64,000 bases of DNA from Gimesia chilikensis (GTDB lineage: Bacteria > Planctomycetota > Planctomycetia > Planctomycetales > Planctomycetaceae): positions 176,142 through 240,141 of the forward strand of contig NZ_VTSR01000017.1 in assembly GCF_008329715.1 (NCBI RefSeq). Reading direction: 5' to 3'. Within the stretch, counting starts at the first letter, position 1; each line of letters begins with the position of its first letter. The translations under genes were made by a program, and so were the position numbers. Below are positions 28,417 through 39,503 of this stretch, one piece after another. The notes under the pieces were generated by a model. The model searched no databases. It was not told the origin of the DNA and saw nothing but the letters and a program-made list of their open reading frames with translations.

Positions 28417-31400
28417 ATGCGGAATTTGTCAGGAGTTGTGACCACCGCTGCCTGTATCCTGCTGATCGCAGTACAGACGGCTACCGCTGCAGACCAGAAG
28501 TCTCAGGTCGATTTTGAAAAACAGATCCGACCGTTGCTCAAGCAGCACTGCTATGACTGCCACTCCCAGGGGGCAGAGGAATCCGGCTTACGCGTGGACT
28601 ACGGCGCCAACCTGATCAAAGGAGGCGATCGAGGACCGGCGGTCGTACCCGGCAAACGCGACGAAAGCCTGTTGTACCTGAGCCTGAAAGGGGAGGGTAA
28701 AATCCCGCGGATGCCCCACGATCTGCCGCCACTCAAACCAGCTGCGATCGAGTTGATCGGCCGTTGGATTGATGCCGGGGGCGCCATCCCTGCCAGCGAA
28801 CAAAATCTGCAGACCGTTGATGCCTCAACAGATCACTGGTCGTTCCAGCCGATTGAGCGGCCCGAACCTCCTCAAGTCAAACAGAAAAGCTGGGGACGGA
28901 ATCCGATCGATGCGTTTATTCTGCATCGCCTGGAGGTACAACAACTCAAGCCGTCCCCCGAGGCGGATCGAACGACACTCATCCGTCGCCTGAGTCTGGA
29001 TCTGACGGGACTGCCTCCGTCGGTGGAACAGGTACAGGAATTCCTGGCGGATACGAAGCCTGGTGCTTACGAGCGTCTGGTGGATCGCCTGCTCGCCTCT
29101 CCGCATTACGGGGAACGCTGGGCCCGGCACTGGCTGGATGTAGCCCGGTACGCCGATTCCAACGGCTTCACCATTGATGGTCCCCGATCGATCTGGAAGT
29201 ACCGGGACTGGGTCATCGAGGCGATCAATGCCAACATGCCCTTCGATCAGTTTGTCACCGAACAACTGGCGGGCGACCTGCTCCCCAAACCTACGACAGA
29301 GCAGTTGATCGCGACCGGCTTTCATCGCAATACACTCATCAATCAGGAAGGGGGCACCAACCCGGAACAGTTTCGTGTGGAAGCAGTGGTGGATCGTGTG
29401 AATACCACGGGGGCGGCCTTCCTCGGACTGACGGTAGGTTGTGCCCAATGCCACAAACACAAGTATGATCCCATTACCCAGCGGGACTTCTATCAGCTGT
29501 ATGCGATTTTCAACAGCACCGCAGATATCAACAGCGCGCCCCCCACACTGCCATTACCTACTGAGCAACAGCAGACCGAACAGAAAGAGTTGAAGCAGGA
29601 AATCGCGAAACTCACCAAACAACTGGAAGAACGCAAACAAGCACTGGAACCGAAGTTCGCTGCCTGGAAAGAACGTCTGCAGCAGGACCTGCAACAGTCA
29701 GAGCAGCAGTGGAGCGTTCTCGCACCGGGATCGATCCAATCCATAAATGGAGCCACGCTCACCGTTCTTGAAGACCATTCACTGCTCGCAGGGGGGAAGA
29801 TTCCTGCATTTGATACGTATGTCGTCGAAACCGCAGCGATCCCACCAGGAACCTCCGGTCTGCGGCTGGAAGTACTGACTCACGAGAGTCTGCCGCGCAA
29901 GGGGCCGGGCTGGGCCGGAAACGGAAACTTTGTGCTGGATGAAGTGACTGTGGAAATGGCAGAGCAGACTGAAGCGGGCTGGTCTGACTTTCAGCCGGTC
30001 AAGCTGATCCAGGCAACCGCCGATCATTCGCAGGATAAATTCCCCGCCAGCAACCTGGTAGACGGGGATCCCAAAACCGGCTGGGCCATTAATACCGGCA
30101 AGGGGAGTATGAACGTCGACCGGCGGGCGATACTCAAGCTCAAAGAACCGATCGAAGTCAAACAGCCGGTCAAACTGCGGGTGACCCTGACGCATACACG
30201 GAATGCAAAATACAATGTCGGTCGCTTCCGACTCGCGGCAACCACGGTGGCCCCGGAAGTCTTAAACATCAAACCTGAAATTTTGGCGATCCTGAAACAG
30301 CCAGAGGACAAATGGGACGCGAAACAGAAAACGACCGTGGAAGAGGCCTTTCACCAGTCGGATTCGCAATGGCTGGCTCTGAATCAGCGCCTGACAAAAC
30401 AGAAGGCGGCACAGACCAAGGTCAACAAAGCGATTGTGACCACCATGATCATGCGGGAGCTGCCCAAGCCGCGGGAAACCTTCATCCTGCTGCGAGGGAA
30501 TTTCCTGGATCCGGGTGCGAAGGTCAGTCCGGGTGTTCCCGCTGTGTTGCCGGCACTGCCTGAGGATGTTTCCCAACCGACGCGACTGGACCTCGCCCGG
30601 TGGCTGACCAGTGAAGAGCAACCGCTGACGGCTCGTGTGACAGTGAACCGATACTGGCAACGGTTCTTCGGCAGGGGCATTGTGGAAACCGAAAATGACT
30701 TCGGGACACAGGGTTCAGATCCCACGCATCCGGAACTGCTGGACTGGCTGGCTTCGGAATTCATGCGGCTTAACTGGGATGTGAAACAATTTCATAAACT
30801 GATTGTGACTTCTGCGACCTATCGGCAGGCATCTGACTTTAACCCGAATCATCAGGAAAAAGATCCGCGGAATCTGCTGTTATCTCGACAGAACCGGTTC
30901 CGAATGGAAGCGGAGTCGATTCGCGATCTGTTTCTGGCCAGTAGTGGTCTGTTGAGTCGTAAGATCGGCGGGCCGAGTGTCTATCCGCCCCAGCCGGAGG
31001 GGATTTACGTACTCACACAGAATAAGAAGAGCTGGCCGGAAGAGCAGAACGAAGACCGCTATCGGCGGGGCATGTATACGTATTTCTGGCGTTCGAGTCC
31101 GTATCCGATGCTGCCGACCTTCGATGCACCAAACAGTAATACCACTTGTACGCGACGGGTGCGTTCCAATACCCCCCTCCAGGCACTCACACTGGCCAAT
31201 GATCATTCGCTGTTCGAACTGACTCAAGGGTTTGCACTCCGCATCCTGCAGGAAGGTCCTCCCTACGATGAAGGTCGCATCCGCGCCGCGTTTGAAATCT
31301 GCCTGTCCCGTGCCCCCTCTGATCGGGAGCTGGAAGTGATGACCGGCTATCTGCAGGAACAGCGTGCTCAGTTTAAACAGTCACCAGAGGCAGCGGCCCA

Positions 31401-31509
31401 GGTCGCGGCTGACGATTTACCCAAACAGATTGATGTGATCGAAGCGGCGAGCTGGACGGCGGTCGCCCGCGTGTTGATGAATCTGGATGAATTTATTACC
31501 AGGGAATAG
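28417..31509 (+). CDS. PSCyt1-DUF1549-DUF1553 exported cytochrome protein
   Basis: A 1030-residue protein. The start is placed at the ATG at 28417, which directly opens a signal peptide (NLSGVVTTAACILLIAVQTATA); longer in-frame starts would add a non-signal leader. Near residue 45 is a c-type heme motif CYDCH inside a planctomycete cytochrome C domain (FEKQIRPLLKQHCYDCHSQG). DUF1549 follows (NPIDAFILHRLEV, YGERWARHWLDVARYADSNG), and after a Gln/Lys-rich coiled region DUF1553 lies at about 721-1000 (TARVTVNRYWQRFFGRGIV). This architecture is abundant in planctomycetes and almost always followed by a DUF1501 gene, as here. The role is unproven; links to polysaccharide degradation have been suggested. 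Confidence 0.92.
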   Translation: MRNLSGVVTTAACILLIAVQTATAADQKSQVDFEKQIRPLLKQHCYDCHSQGAEESGLRVDYGANLIKGGDRGPAVVPGKRDESLLYLSLKGEGKIPRMPHDLPPLKPAAIELIGRWIDAGGAIPASEQNLQTVDASTDHWSFQPIERPEPPQVKQKSWGRNPIDAFILHRLEVQQLKPSPEADRTTLIRRLSLDLTGLPPSVEQVQEFLADTKPGAYERLVDRLLASPHYGERWARHWLDVARYADSNGFTIDGPRSIWKYRDWVIEAINANMPFDQFVTEQLAGDLLPKPTTEQLIATGFHRNTLINQEGGTNPEQFRVEAVVDRVNTTGAAFLGLTVGCAQCHKHKYDPITQRDFYQLYAIFNSTADINSAPPTLPLPTEQQQTEQKELKQEIAKLTKQLEERKQALEPKFAAWKERLQQDLQQSEQQWSVLAPGSIQSINGATLTVLEDHSLLAGGKIPAFDTYVVETAAIPPGTSGLRLEVLTHESLPRKGPGWAGNGNFVLDEVTVEMAEQTEAGWSDFQPVKLIQATADHSQDKFPASNLVDGDPKTGWAINTGKGSMNVDRRAILKLKEPIEVKQPVKLRVTLTHTRNAKYNVGRFRLAATTVAPEVLNIKPEILAILKQPEDKWDAKQKTTVEEAFHQSDSQWLALNQRLTKQKAAQTKVNKAIVTTMIMRELPKPRETFILLRGNFLDPGAKVSPGVPAVLPALPEDVSQPTRLDLARWLTSEEQPLTARVTVNRYWQRFFGRGIVETENDFGTQGSDPTHPELLDWLASEFMRLNWDVKQFHKLIVTSATYRQASDFNPNHQEKDPRNLLLSRQNRFRMEAESIRDLFLASSGLLSRKIGGPSVYPPQPEGIYVLTQNKKSWPEEQNEDRYRRGMYTYFWRSSPYPMLPTFDAPNSNTTCTRRVRSNTPLQALTLANDHSLFELTQGFALRILQEGPPYDEGRIRAAFEICLSRAPSDRELEVMTGYLQEQRAQFKQSPEAAAQVAADDLPKQIDVIEAASWTAVARVLMNLDEFITRE

Positions 31510-31566
31510 TCCCCCCCTCAAACGGATGCCGGCAGCAAGACCTGACCGGCGGACCGGGAGAATCAG

Positions 31567-32994
31567 ATGAATTTCGATGACCTGATGTTACGCGATCAGA
31601 CACGACGTCACTTTTTCGAGAATTGCGCGATGGGTGCCGGGGCCATCGGTCTGGCTTCACTGATGCAGTCGGAACAACGCGCACAGGCCGGCACCGGCAA
31701 GTTGAATGGTACCCATCATCCGCCCAAAGCCAAAAATGTGATTTACATGTTTATGGCGGGGGGCCCCAGTCAGCTGGAGATGTTTGATTTCAAACCGAAG
31801 CTGCAGGAACTGGAAGGTAAGGTCATCCCCGAATCGTACGTGGAGGGCAAACAGTTTGCGTTTCTGAAAAAAGACGCCAAGCTGCTGGGCACGCGACGGA
31901 AATTCAAGAAGCACGGCGAATCGGGCATGGAACTCTCGGAAGTTGTTCCACACCTGGCTGAGGTCGCGGACGACATCACCGTACTGAAGAGTATGAAGAC
32001 AGACGTCTTTAACCACGGTCCGGCCAAACTCTTCATGAATACCGGGACACAACAGTTTGGTCGCCCCAGCATGGGTGCCTGGGTAACTTACGGCATTGGC
32101 AGCGAGTCACAGAATCTGCCCGGGTTCGTCGTGCTACAATCCGGACCGCGGGGACCACGGGGTGGAGCGCCGCTGTGGGGCAGTGGTTTTCTGCCGACCA
32201 CGTACCAGGGAGTCCCGTTCCTGAACGGAGCAGATCCGATATTAAATCTCTCCAGTCCTTCCGGGATCAACTCTGAGAGACAATCGGAATTCATTGATAC
32301 GGTGAATCAATTGAACTCGCTTCGCCTGGAGAAGACGCGCGATCCGGAAATCGCCACTCGTATCTCTGCCTATGAAATGGCTTACCGCATGCAATCCAGT
32401 GCCCCCGAGTTGATGGATCTCTCGGGCGAGACGAAAGAGACACTCGATCTGTACGGCGTCGATCCCGCGAAACCTTCATTTGCCCGTAACTGTCTATTGG
32501 CGCGGCGGTTAGTGGAAAAAGGCTCTCGCTTCGTGCAGCTCTATCATACGGACTGGGATCATCATGGAAATAAAGGAACCGACCTGGAAGAATCGCTGGA
32601 TGCCCGCTGTCTGGAAACCGATCAGGCGTCGGCTGCACTCGTGAAAGATCTTAAACAACGGGGGCTGCTGGATGATACGCTGGTCATCTGGGGGGGTGAA
32701 TTTGGGCGGACTCCACAAGGTGAGCCCCGTGATCTGATTGGTCGCGATCATCATATCGATGCGTTTTCCATCTGGGTCGCCGGGGGTGGATCCAAGCCAG
32801 GTGTCACAATAGGAGAGACTGACGAGTTAGGCTACTATTCTGTCGAAGACACGATTCATGTACGTGACTTCCATGCGACGGTGCTACACCTCCTCGGCAT
32901 CGATCACCATGAGCTTTCCTATTTTTACCAGGGTCTCGATTTCCGTTTAACGGGCGTGGAAGAAGCTCATGTCGTCGAGAAAATGCTGGCCTGA
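31567..32994 (+). CDS. DUF1501 domain protein
   Basis: A 475-residue DUF1501 protein. The N-terminus carries a Tat-like twin-arginine segment (TRRHFFENCAMGAGAIGLAS). The domain has the alkaline-phosphatase/sulfatase-like elements typical of DUF1501: VIYMFMAGGPSQLEMFDFKP, HTDWDHHGNKGTDLE, VIWGGEFGRTPQGE and GRDHHIDAFSIWVAGGG. It lies 57 bases after the PSD1 gene and is its standard partner. The biochemical role of the pair is not established. Confidence 0.92.
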   Translation: MNFDDLMLRDQTRRHFFENCAMGAGAIGLASLMQSEQRAQAGTGKLNGTHHPPKAKNVIYMFMAGGPSQLEMFDFKPKLQELEGKVIPESYVEGKQFAFLKKDAKLLGTRRKFKKHGESGMELSEVVPHLAEVADDITVLKSMKTDVFNHGPAKLFMNTGTQQFGRPSMGAWVTYGIGSESQNLPGFVVLQSGPRGPRGGAPLWGSGFLPTTYQGVPFLNGADPILNLSSPSGINSERQSEFIDTVNQLNSLRLEKTRDPEIATRISAYEMAYRMQSSAPELMDLSGETKETLDLYGVDPAKPSFARNCLLARRLVEKGSRFVQLYHTDWDHHGNKGTDLEESLDARCLETDQASAALVKDLKQRGLLDDTLVIWGGEFGRTPQGEPRDLIGRDHHIDAFSIWVAGGGSKPGVTIGETDELGYYSVEDTIHVRDFHATVLHLLGIDHHELSYFYQGLDFRLTGVEEAHVVEKMLA

Positions 32995-33186
32995 AACAGG
33001 GCTGTCGGCCCGGTCTGAAAAAAACTTGAGCGAAATATGAAGAAATCCTCTGGACAGATTTTTGCGTTTCCATTATCACTCGCCTCTCTCTCATCCATCT
33101 CTAAAACTTAATAGTTCACATCACACTAAATCTGTCGTTCTGACACTTAAAACCAACCCTAACCCCCAACGAATGCGGAGGCATGG

Positions 33187-35313
33187 ATGCCACCGGAGTC
33201 TAAGACCGGTCTATCCGGAGCGATAATGCGCAATTCGGGTCTGATCTTCCCACTAGTCATAGTGAGTTCAGTCCTGGTGATCATTGCGCCTCTGCCTCCG
33301 CTGGTGATGGACCTGCTCTTGTCATGCAATATCACTGTTTCTGTAGTGATTTTGATGACCACGATTTACGTCACACGCCCGTTGGAATTCAGCGTGTTCC
33401 CGGCGATCCTGCTGGGTACCACACTGGCGCGGCTGGTGTTGAACGTAGCGACCACCCGTCTGATCTTAACCCGCGGAGCCGATGATGGTACCGCAGCGGC
33501 AGGCGGCGTGATTGAAGCCTTTGGTCAGTTCGTGGCAGGCGGTCATCTGGTTGTGGGTCTGATTATCTTCGTGATCCTGGTCACGATTCAGTTTATGGTG
33601 ATTACCAAGGGTGCCACACGTATCAGTGAAGTGGCCGCCCGGTTCTCACTCGACAGTATGCCCGGTAAGCAGATGGCCATTGATGCCGACCTGAATGCCG
33701 GGTTGATCTCCTCAGAAGAAGCGAAAACCCGTCGCCAGGAAATCACCGAACAGGCTGACTTCTACGGTTCAATGGACGGTGCCAGTAAGTTTGTCCGTGG
33801 GGACTCGATTGCCAGTATCATCATCACGCTGATCAACGTGGTCGGCGGTCTGTATGTGGGCATGGTCGATCACGGCATGGAACTGTCGAAAGCAGCAACC
33901 GTGTTTACCACCCTGACGATCGGCGATGGTCTGGTAACCCAGGTGCCGGGCTTTTTGATCTCACTCGCCGCGGGTTTGATCGTTACCCGAACTTCAGTCG
34001 ACAGTAACCTCCCCCGGGACGTCGTTAAACAGTTTTCCGGACATCCGGAAGCCCTGTTCCTCGCTTCAACCTTCCTGTTCGCTCTGGCGTTCACAGGACT
34101 GCCCGCCGGCCCAATGCTGGCTCTGGCCATCGGTTGTGCGGTTACGGGGATGATGCGACGCAAAGGGCAGCAGGCTACCGAAGTACAAAAACAGAAAGCG
34201 GAAACACAACAGCAGGAACAGCAACAACAGCCTGCCGAACCCAAACCGGAAGATCACCTGTTTGTCGATCCTCTCGAACTGGAACTGGGTGTCGGACTGT
34301 TGAGACTGGCCGACCCGGCAACCGGCGGCGATCTGCTGGATCGTGTGACCCGCATCCGACACAAAATTGCCCAGGAACTGGGAATCATTCTTCCCAAGGT
34401 TCGGATTCGCGACAACATCCGCCTGGGACAACGCGATTACCAGATCAAAATTCGCGACGTCGCTGTGGCCTGGGGTACGATCTATCCCGATGGTCTCCTC
34501 GCGATCGACACGGGAGCCACGAACGGTGATATCCCGGGTATCGACACCATCGAGCCGGCCTTCGGACGTCCCGCCAAGTGGATTGAACTGGGACAGAAAG
34601 AACGTGCTGAGCTGATGGGCTTTAATGTCGTCGAACCCTCGGCCGTTGCGATTACGCACCTGACCGAAGTCGTCCGCGAACACAGCAGCGAGTTGCTCAC
34701 CCGGGAACAGGTTCACGGACTGGTTGAAAACCTGAAGGAATCGTCTCCCAAGGTTGTGGAAGAACTGATTCCCGACGTCCTCAAGATTTCTCAAGTCCAG
34801 CATGTACTTTCCAATCTGCTCCGTGAACGGGTACCAATTCGCGACCTGGAAACCATCCTGCAGACGCTGGGCGACTATGCAGACCGAACTAAAGAGCCGA
34901 TGTTGCTCACCGAATATGTGCGGAATGGACTGGCCCGTTCCATCTGCCAGCAGTACCGCGACAGCAATCGTCTGTTGCGGGTCGTGACGCTCGATCCGGA
35001 ACTGGAAGATGTGCTGATGTCGGGCATTGATTACAACGAGCATGGACTGGCAATCAAGCTGGCACCGCGGACGGGTGAGATCATCACCCAGGCGATTGCC
35101 GACCAGGTCGAACCTCTGGTTGCCATGGGCGGACACCCGATCGTGCTCTGTAATCCCCAGATCCGCGCCGGTCTGAAACAGATTACATCTCCGTTATTAC
35201 CACGACTGGTCGTGTTAAGTCTGAATGAGATCACCCGTGACACCGATGTGGAAGCGATCGGTCAGGTTTCAGCAGATCGTCTGAAATCGAATGCGGTTGT
35301 GGGGGCAGCGTAG
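33187..35313 (+). CDS. flhA: Flagellar biosynthesis protein FlhA
   Basis: A 708-residue FlhA. The N-terminal half has eight predicted membrane helices (for example LIFPLVIVSSVLVIIAPLPP) and the conserved cytoplasmic loop AARFSLDSMPGKQMAIDADL, with GLISSEEAKTRR and FYGSMDGASKFVRGD. After a Gln-rich linker (residues about 335-355) comes the C-terminal cytoplasmic domain that docks export substrates and chaperones (DPLELELGVGLLRLAD onwards). FlhA is the central gate component of the flagellar type III export apparatus. It opens a flagellar cluster flhA-flhF-flhG-small gene-fliA, though with gaps of roughly 75-325 bases. Confidence 0.95.
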   Translation: MPPESKTGLSGAIMRNSGLIFPLVIVSSVLVIIAPLPPLVMDLLLSCNITVSVVILMTTIYVTRPLEFSVFPAILLGTTLARLVLNVATTRLILTRGADDGTAAAGGVIEAFGQFVAGGHLVVGLIIFVILVTIQFMVITKGATRISEVAARFSLDSMPGKQMAIDADLNAGLISSEEAKTRRQEITEQADFYGSMDGASKFVRGDSIASIIITLINVVGGLYVGMVDHGMELSKAATVFTTLTIGDGLVTQVPGFLISLAAGLIVTRTSVDSNLPRDVVKQFSGHPEALFLASTFLFALAFTGLPAGPMLALAIGCAVTGMMRRKGQQATEVQKQKAETQQQEQQQQPAEPKPEDHLFVDPLELELGVGLLRLADPATGGDLLDRVTRIRHKIAQELGIILPKVRIRDNIRLGQRDYQIKIRDVAVAWGTIYPDGLLAIDTGATNGDIPGIDTIEPAFGRPAKWIELGQKERAELMGFNVVEPSAVAITHLTEVVREHSSELLTREQVHGLVENLKESSPKVVEELIPDVLKISQVQHVLSNLLRERVPIRDLETILQTLGDYADRTKEPMLLTEYVRNGLARSICQQYRDSNRLLRVVTLDPELEDVLMSGIDYNEHGLAIKLAPRTGEIITQAIADQVEPLVAMGGHPIVLCNPQIRAGLKQITSPLLPRLVVLSLNEITRDTDVEAIGQVSADRLKSNAVVGAA

Positions 35314-35411
35314 AGATAAACACGATTAACGGCAGTCATACACAACACTTAATTGAAACAAATACGATCCACTGAGATCAAACGTAAATAACCAAACAGG
35401 AACTGAAAACC

Positions 35412-36755
35412 ATGTCAGATGTTCGCACTTTTAAAGCCGCCTCAATGCAGGAAGCATTGAAGCTGGTTCGCGAAGAAATGGGCAGCGACGCTGTGATCCT
35501 GCAGACAAAACAGGTGCCTGGCCGCAGAGGACTTCTGCCCTGGACCCGCACCAGAGAAGAATTTGAAATCACCGCAGGTCTGGGCATCAAAGTCCGCACA
35601 CCTGCCGCCGTGCAGAATAACAGACGCCCCGCCAGTTCTCCGTTACAACATCGTGCTTCCAATCTCCAACCGGCGGGCGCCCGCAATGAATCCGTTTCTT
35701 ACTCTGAACCACCGTCGCGTGAGTTACCCTCCGAACCGATCCAACGGACACCTGCTCCAGAAAGACGAGTCGAAGAAGACAACAGGCCGCCGGTTCACAA
35801 TCGTCTCGAACAGCGTCTGCAGGATTCCCGTCCTCGACCAAGTCATGCATCGCAGCCGGCCTACGATCCCACTGAGGAATTTGCAGAAAAGCTGAATGCC
35901 ATCCAGGAAATGCTGGAATCACTGGATCGCCGCACCCGCTCTCAACGCGTCACCGATGTTCCCCCGGAACTGTTTCACATTTACACGGATCTGATTGACG
36001 CTGAAGTAGACGAAACCATTGCTCACGATCTCGTCAGCCGCCTCAAAGAGCATGCGACTCCCGAACAACTCAAAGACACCCAGGCCAGTCAGTCCCTGTT
36101 AGCGGCACTGATTGAAGCGCAACTGGACTGTGCTTCCCCGATTCGTCCGCTGCCTGGTCAACGCAAAGTGGTGGCCCTGGTTGGCCCCACAGGTGTCGGT
36201 AAAACAACGACAATCGCCAAGCTGGCAGCGAATTTCCGTCTGCGTGATAACATTAAAATGGGCCTGATCACTGTCGACACTTACCGGATTGCCGCAGTCG
36301 AACAGTTGCGAACCTATGCGGAAATCATCGACCTGCCCATGAAAGTCGTAAGCACGCCACGGGAAATGCAGATGGCACTCGACGAGATGGTCGGACTGGA
36401 CCTGGTCCTGATCGACACCGCGGGTCGCAGCCCGAGCGATGATCTGAAAATTCAGGAACTGGAAAGCCTGTTCCGCGATATCGCCATCGATGAAATCGCC
36501 CTGGTGATGAGCATGACTTCCAGCGTCCGCACTCTCGAAGCGATTGCCGAACGATTCAAAGTTGCCCGTCCGACATCCATGATATTGACGAAACTGGACG
36601 AAGCTCCCGTCATGGGCAGTCTGCTGACTCTGAGTCAGAAAGTCAAACTGCCGATTCAGTATCTGACTACGGGACAGGATGTCCCCGACGATATTGAACC
36701 GGCGAATGCTGCCCGGATCTCACGCCTGGTTCTGGGCGAAGACAAACTGCAATAA
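35412..36755 (+). CDS. flhF: Flagellar biosynthesis GTPase FlhF
   Basis: A 447-residue SRP-type GTPase. It starts with the FlhF signature SDVRTFKAASMQEALKLVREEMG. A disordered Pro/Arg-rich B-type region covers residues about 80-155. The NG domain has P-loop VGPTGVGKTTTIAKLAANF near residue 256, GLITVDTYRIAAVEQLRTYA, LIDTAGRSPSDD and ILTKLDEAPVMGS. FlhF sets flagellar position and number together with FlhG. Length and motifs match the family. Confidence 0.95.
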   Translation: MSDVRTFKAASMQEALKLVREEMGSDAVILQTKQVPGRRGLLPWTRTREEFEITAGLGIKVRTPAAVQNNRRPASSPLQHRASNLQPAGARNESVSYSEPPSRELPSEPIQRTPAPERRVEEDNRPPVHNRLEQRLQDSRPRPSHASQPAYDPTEEFAEKLNAIQEMLESLDRRTRSQRVTDVPPELFHIYTDLIDAEVDETIAHDLVSRLKEHATPEQLKDTQASQSLLAALIEAQLDCASPIRPLPGQRKVVALVGPTGVGKTTTIAKLAANFRLRDNIKMGLITVDTYRIAAVEQLRTYAEIIDLPMKVVSTPREMQMALDEMVGLDLVLIDTAGRSPSDDLKIQELESLFRDIAIDEIALVMSMTSSVRTLEAIAERFKVARPTSMILTKLDEAPVMGSLLTLSQKVKLPIQYLTTGQDVPDDIEPANAARISRLVLGEDKLQ

Positions 36756-36831
36756 TCTCACATCACCTCACTCACTTCCTTACCTGTCATTTCCATCACT
36801 TTAAAATAACCCTGTTTTTGAAGGTCAACCG

Positions 36832-37812
36832 ATGGCTCCCGCTGTCAATGATTTCAATTTCGATCACGCCGATCTGCATACCGAAGTGTCTGCAGAACCG
36901 CAGTCCCTGTCTACCAGTTCGTCTCACGGCGATCAGGCGAAGGTACTGCGTGGACTGATGGAGCAGCGACAGCCGGGTGTGATTGACAAATCGAAATCGA
37001 CACGCTGTCGCACCCTGGCGGTCTGCAGTGGTAAAGGGGGTGTGGGGAAATCGGTGATCTCACTGAACCTGGCACTGGCCCTGGCCAAAACCGGCGCTTC
37101 GGTCTGCCTGATGGACATCAACCTGGCGTTAGGTAACATCGACTTACTCTGTCGACTTAACGGTTACTGGAATCTCTCGCATGTGGTGAGTGGTGCCCGA
37201 TCACTCAAGGAAATTCAACTGGCAGGACCGCTGGGCATCAACGTGATTACCGGCGCCAGCGGCCTGACTGATCTCGCGGACTGTTCAGAAGCAGTTCGCC
37301 GCGATGTACTGGGACAGATGCAGGAACTGGAAGCGACCCACGATTATCTGATTCTGGATAACGGTACCGGCATCCATCGCAGCATCCGCCAGTTCGTCAC
37401 ATCTGCAGACGATGTATTGATCGTGACGACTCCCGAACCAACGGCGATTGCGGATGCTTATGCTACGATCAAGTCCCTCTCAACAATTCAATCACTGGAA
37501 ATCCAGACCCTGGTCAATCAATGCACTTCTCTCGACCAGGGCGACAAGGTATTTCAGCAACTCCAAAAAACTACCGAACTGTTTTTGCACACCGGTCTGA
37601 GTCAGGCAGGGCAGATCCCCCATGATCTACAGGTCGTTCAGTCGGTCTATGATCGGGATCCGCTGGTGCTCAGTCATCCGCAGAGCCCGGCTGCCGAGGC
37701 GATTTTCCGCCTGGCCCGGCATGTGATCGATGTGCGTAAAACAAAGGAACAAAACAAACAAGAGTCTTACTTTCCGCGACTTTGGCAGCGTCTGCTGGGT
37801 GAAGCCGCATAA
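36832..37812 (+). CDS. flhG: MinD-like ATPase FlhG/FleN
   Basis: A 326-residue ParA/MinD-family ATPase. The deviant Walker A is CSGKGGVGKSVISLNLALA near residue 65, followed by MDINLALGNIDLLCRLN, the second Walker region YLILDNGTGIHRSIR and the membrane-targeting-type C-terminus. An N-terminal extension of about 55 residues precedes the ATPase domain. The Walker-B-side DxG position reads LDNGTG. FlhG limits flagellar number through FlhF and other partners; the position between flhF and fliA supports the call. Confidence 0.92.
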   Translation: MAPAVNDFNFDHADLHTEVSAEPQSLSTSSSHGDQAKVLRGLMEQRQPGVIDKSKSTRCRTLAVCSGKGGVGKSVISLNLALALAKTGASVCLMDINLALGNIDLLCRLNGYWNLSHVVSGARSLKEIQLAGPLGINVITGASGLTDLADCSEAVRRDVLGQMQELEATHDYLILDNGTGIHRSIRQFVTSADDVLIVTTPEPTAIADAYATIKSLSTIQSLEIQTLVNQCTSLDQGDKVFQQLQKTTELFLHTGLSQAGQIPHDLQVVQSVYDRDPLVLSHPQSPAAEAIFRLARHVIDVRKTKEQNKQESYFPRLWQRLLGEAA

Positions 37813-38135
37813 ACTTGAAAATCAGGATGGAAACACCGGGAACAGACTCTCTCATCTCTCTCATTCCCGTTCTTTCCTGGCCTTCAGGTCACGTCTAATT
37901 TGTAACCCCTGACAATTAATTCCATTCGCGTGCGTGCAGACGCTGGTTTGTTACTGCGCTATCCAACCAGTGTTCAAACCCAAACTTAGGGCCTGAACTC
38001 AGCGATCGCGTTACGCACCGGGAACGGGCTGAAATGTTAGGTTTTAACGATTAATCAAATTGTAGGAGAAAGGTTAAATTTTCTAAGGCAGGACACCGAT
38101 ATTAAAAGACAGAGGTGTGAAGTTCTCTCCTGAAA
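37813..38135. other. Intergenic region after flhG, no clear feature
   Basis: About 320 bases with no recognisable gene or terminator. It may contain the promoter for the small membrane protein and fliA, but I could not identify a sigma-28, sigma-54 or sigma-70 pair with confidence. Confidence 0.35.
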
Positions 38136-38408
38136 GTGAAGAGAGTTTCATCCCGACGTTTTTCGAACTCTATCCGGGAATATTCTGTGGCCCTGCATTA
38201 TGCATTTCGATTATCGCTGATCGCTTTTGCGACTGAATCAGTACGAGGAATCATTTCTCATGCTGATTTCCTTGGAGCGACCCAATCCGCACTCATAGCT
38301 GCAGTCATATTTTTTGGTCTTGGCCTGGTGTTCGGTGAAGTTGCCTCCCGTCTGGTTGAAGAATCAGTACGGGCGAGTTTTGAAAAATGGAAAACAAATC
38401 CTGAATAA
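38136..38408 (+). CDS. Small membrane protein between flhG and fliA
   Basis: A 90-residue open frame starting with GTG. It has a basic N-terminus (KRVSSRRFSNSIREYS), a weakly hydrophobic segment, a clear hydrophobic helix (SALIAAVIFFGLGLVFGEVA), and an amphipathic charged C-terminus. The ribosome site is weak and the true start could be a later GTG near 38190. I do not recognise the family. Its position within a flagellar cluster suggests a link, but this is inference. Confidence 0.5.
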   Translation: MKRVSSRRFSNSIREYSVALHYAFRLSLIAFATESVRGIISHADFLGATQSALIAAVIFFGLGLVFGEVASRLVEESVRASFEKWKTNPE

Positions 38409-38485
38409 GAATATAAAGTAACCGCAGTCATTCATTTTATATCGTGCCTATTTGAAACGACTGTAAGTTGATCACGGAGGAGTAA

Positions 38486-39262
<777 letters not shown>

Positions 39263-39290
39263 TAACATTTGTCTTACTCCTCTAAGACAC

Positions 39291-39323
39291 AAAAGGCCTC
39301 CAGCGGTATGGAGGCCTTTTTTT
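39291..39323 (+). terminator. Rho-independent terminator after fliA
   Basis: AAAAGGCCTCC (39291-39301) pairs perfectly with GGAGGCCTTTT (39310-39320) around an 8-base loop, with the T-run continuing to 39323. This is the strongest plus-strand terminator in the window. Confidence 0.92.
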
Positions 39324-39503
39324 ACGTCTGGACGTTAACGGACAATTTGTAAATTCCTGCGAGTTCTCGCGCGGTATACTCGAAATTGGTGCGCGATTCG
39401 ATTTAGAATAGGCCCACAGGGAACATAAGTTCCGGCTCGTCGATTTTCGACCACTTGGGATTCCACTTACTTCAGACAGATAATCGGGGTGACAGGTCAT
39501 TTC

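Noticed and set aside
34066..35136. 356-codon minus-strand frame inside flhA
   Set aside because: flhA is unambiguous on the plus strand, and the antisense product matches nothing.
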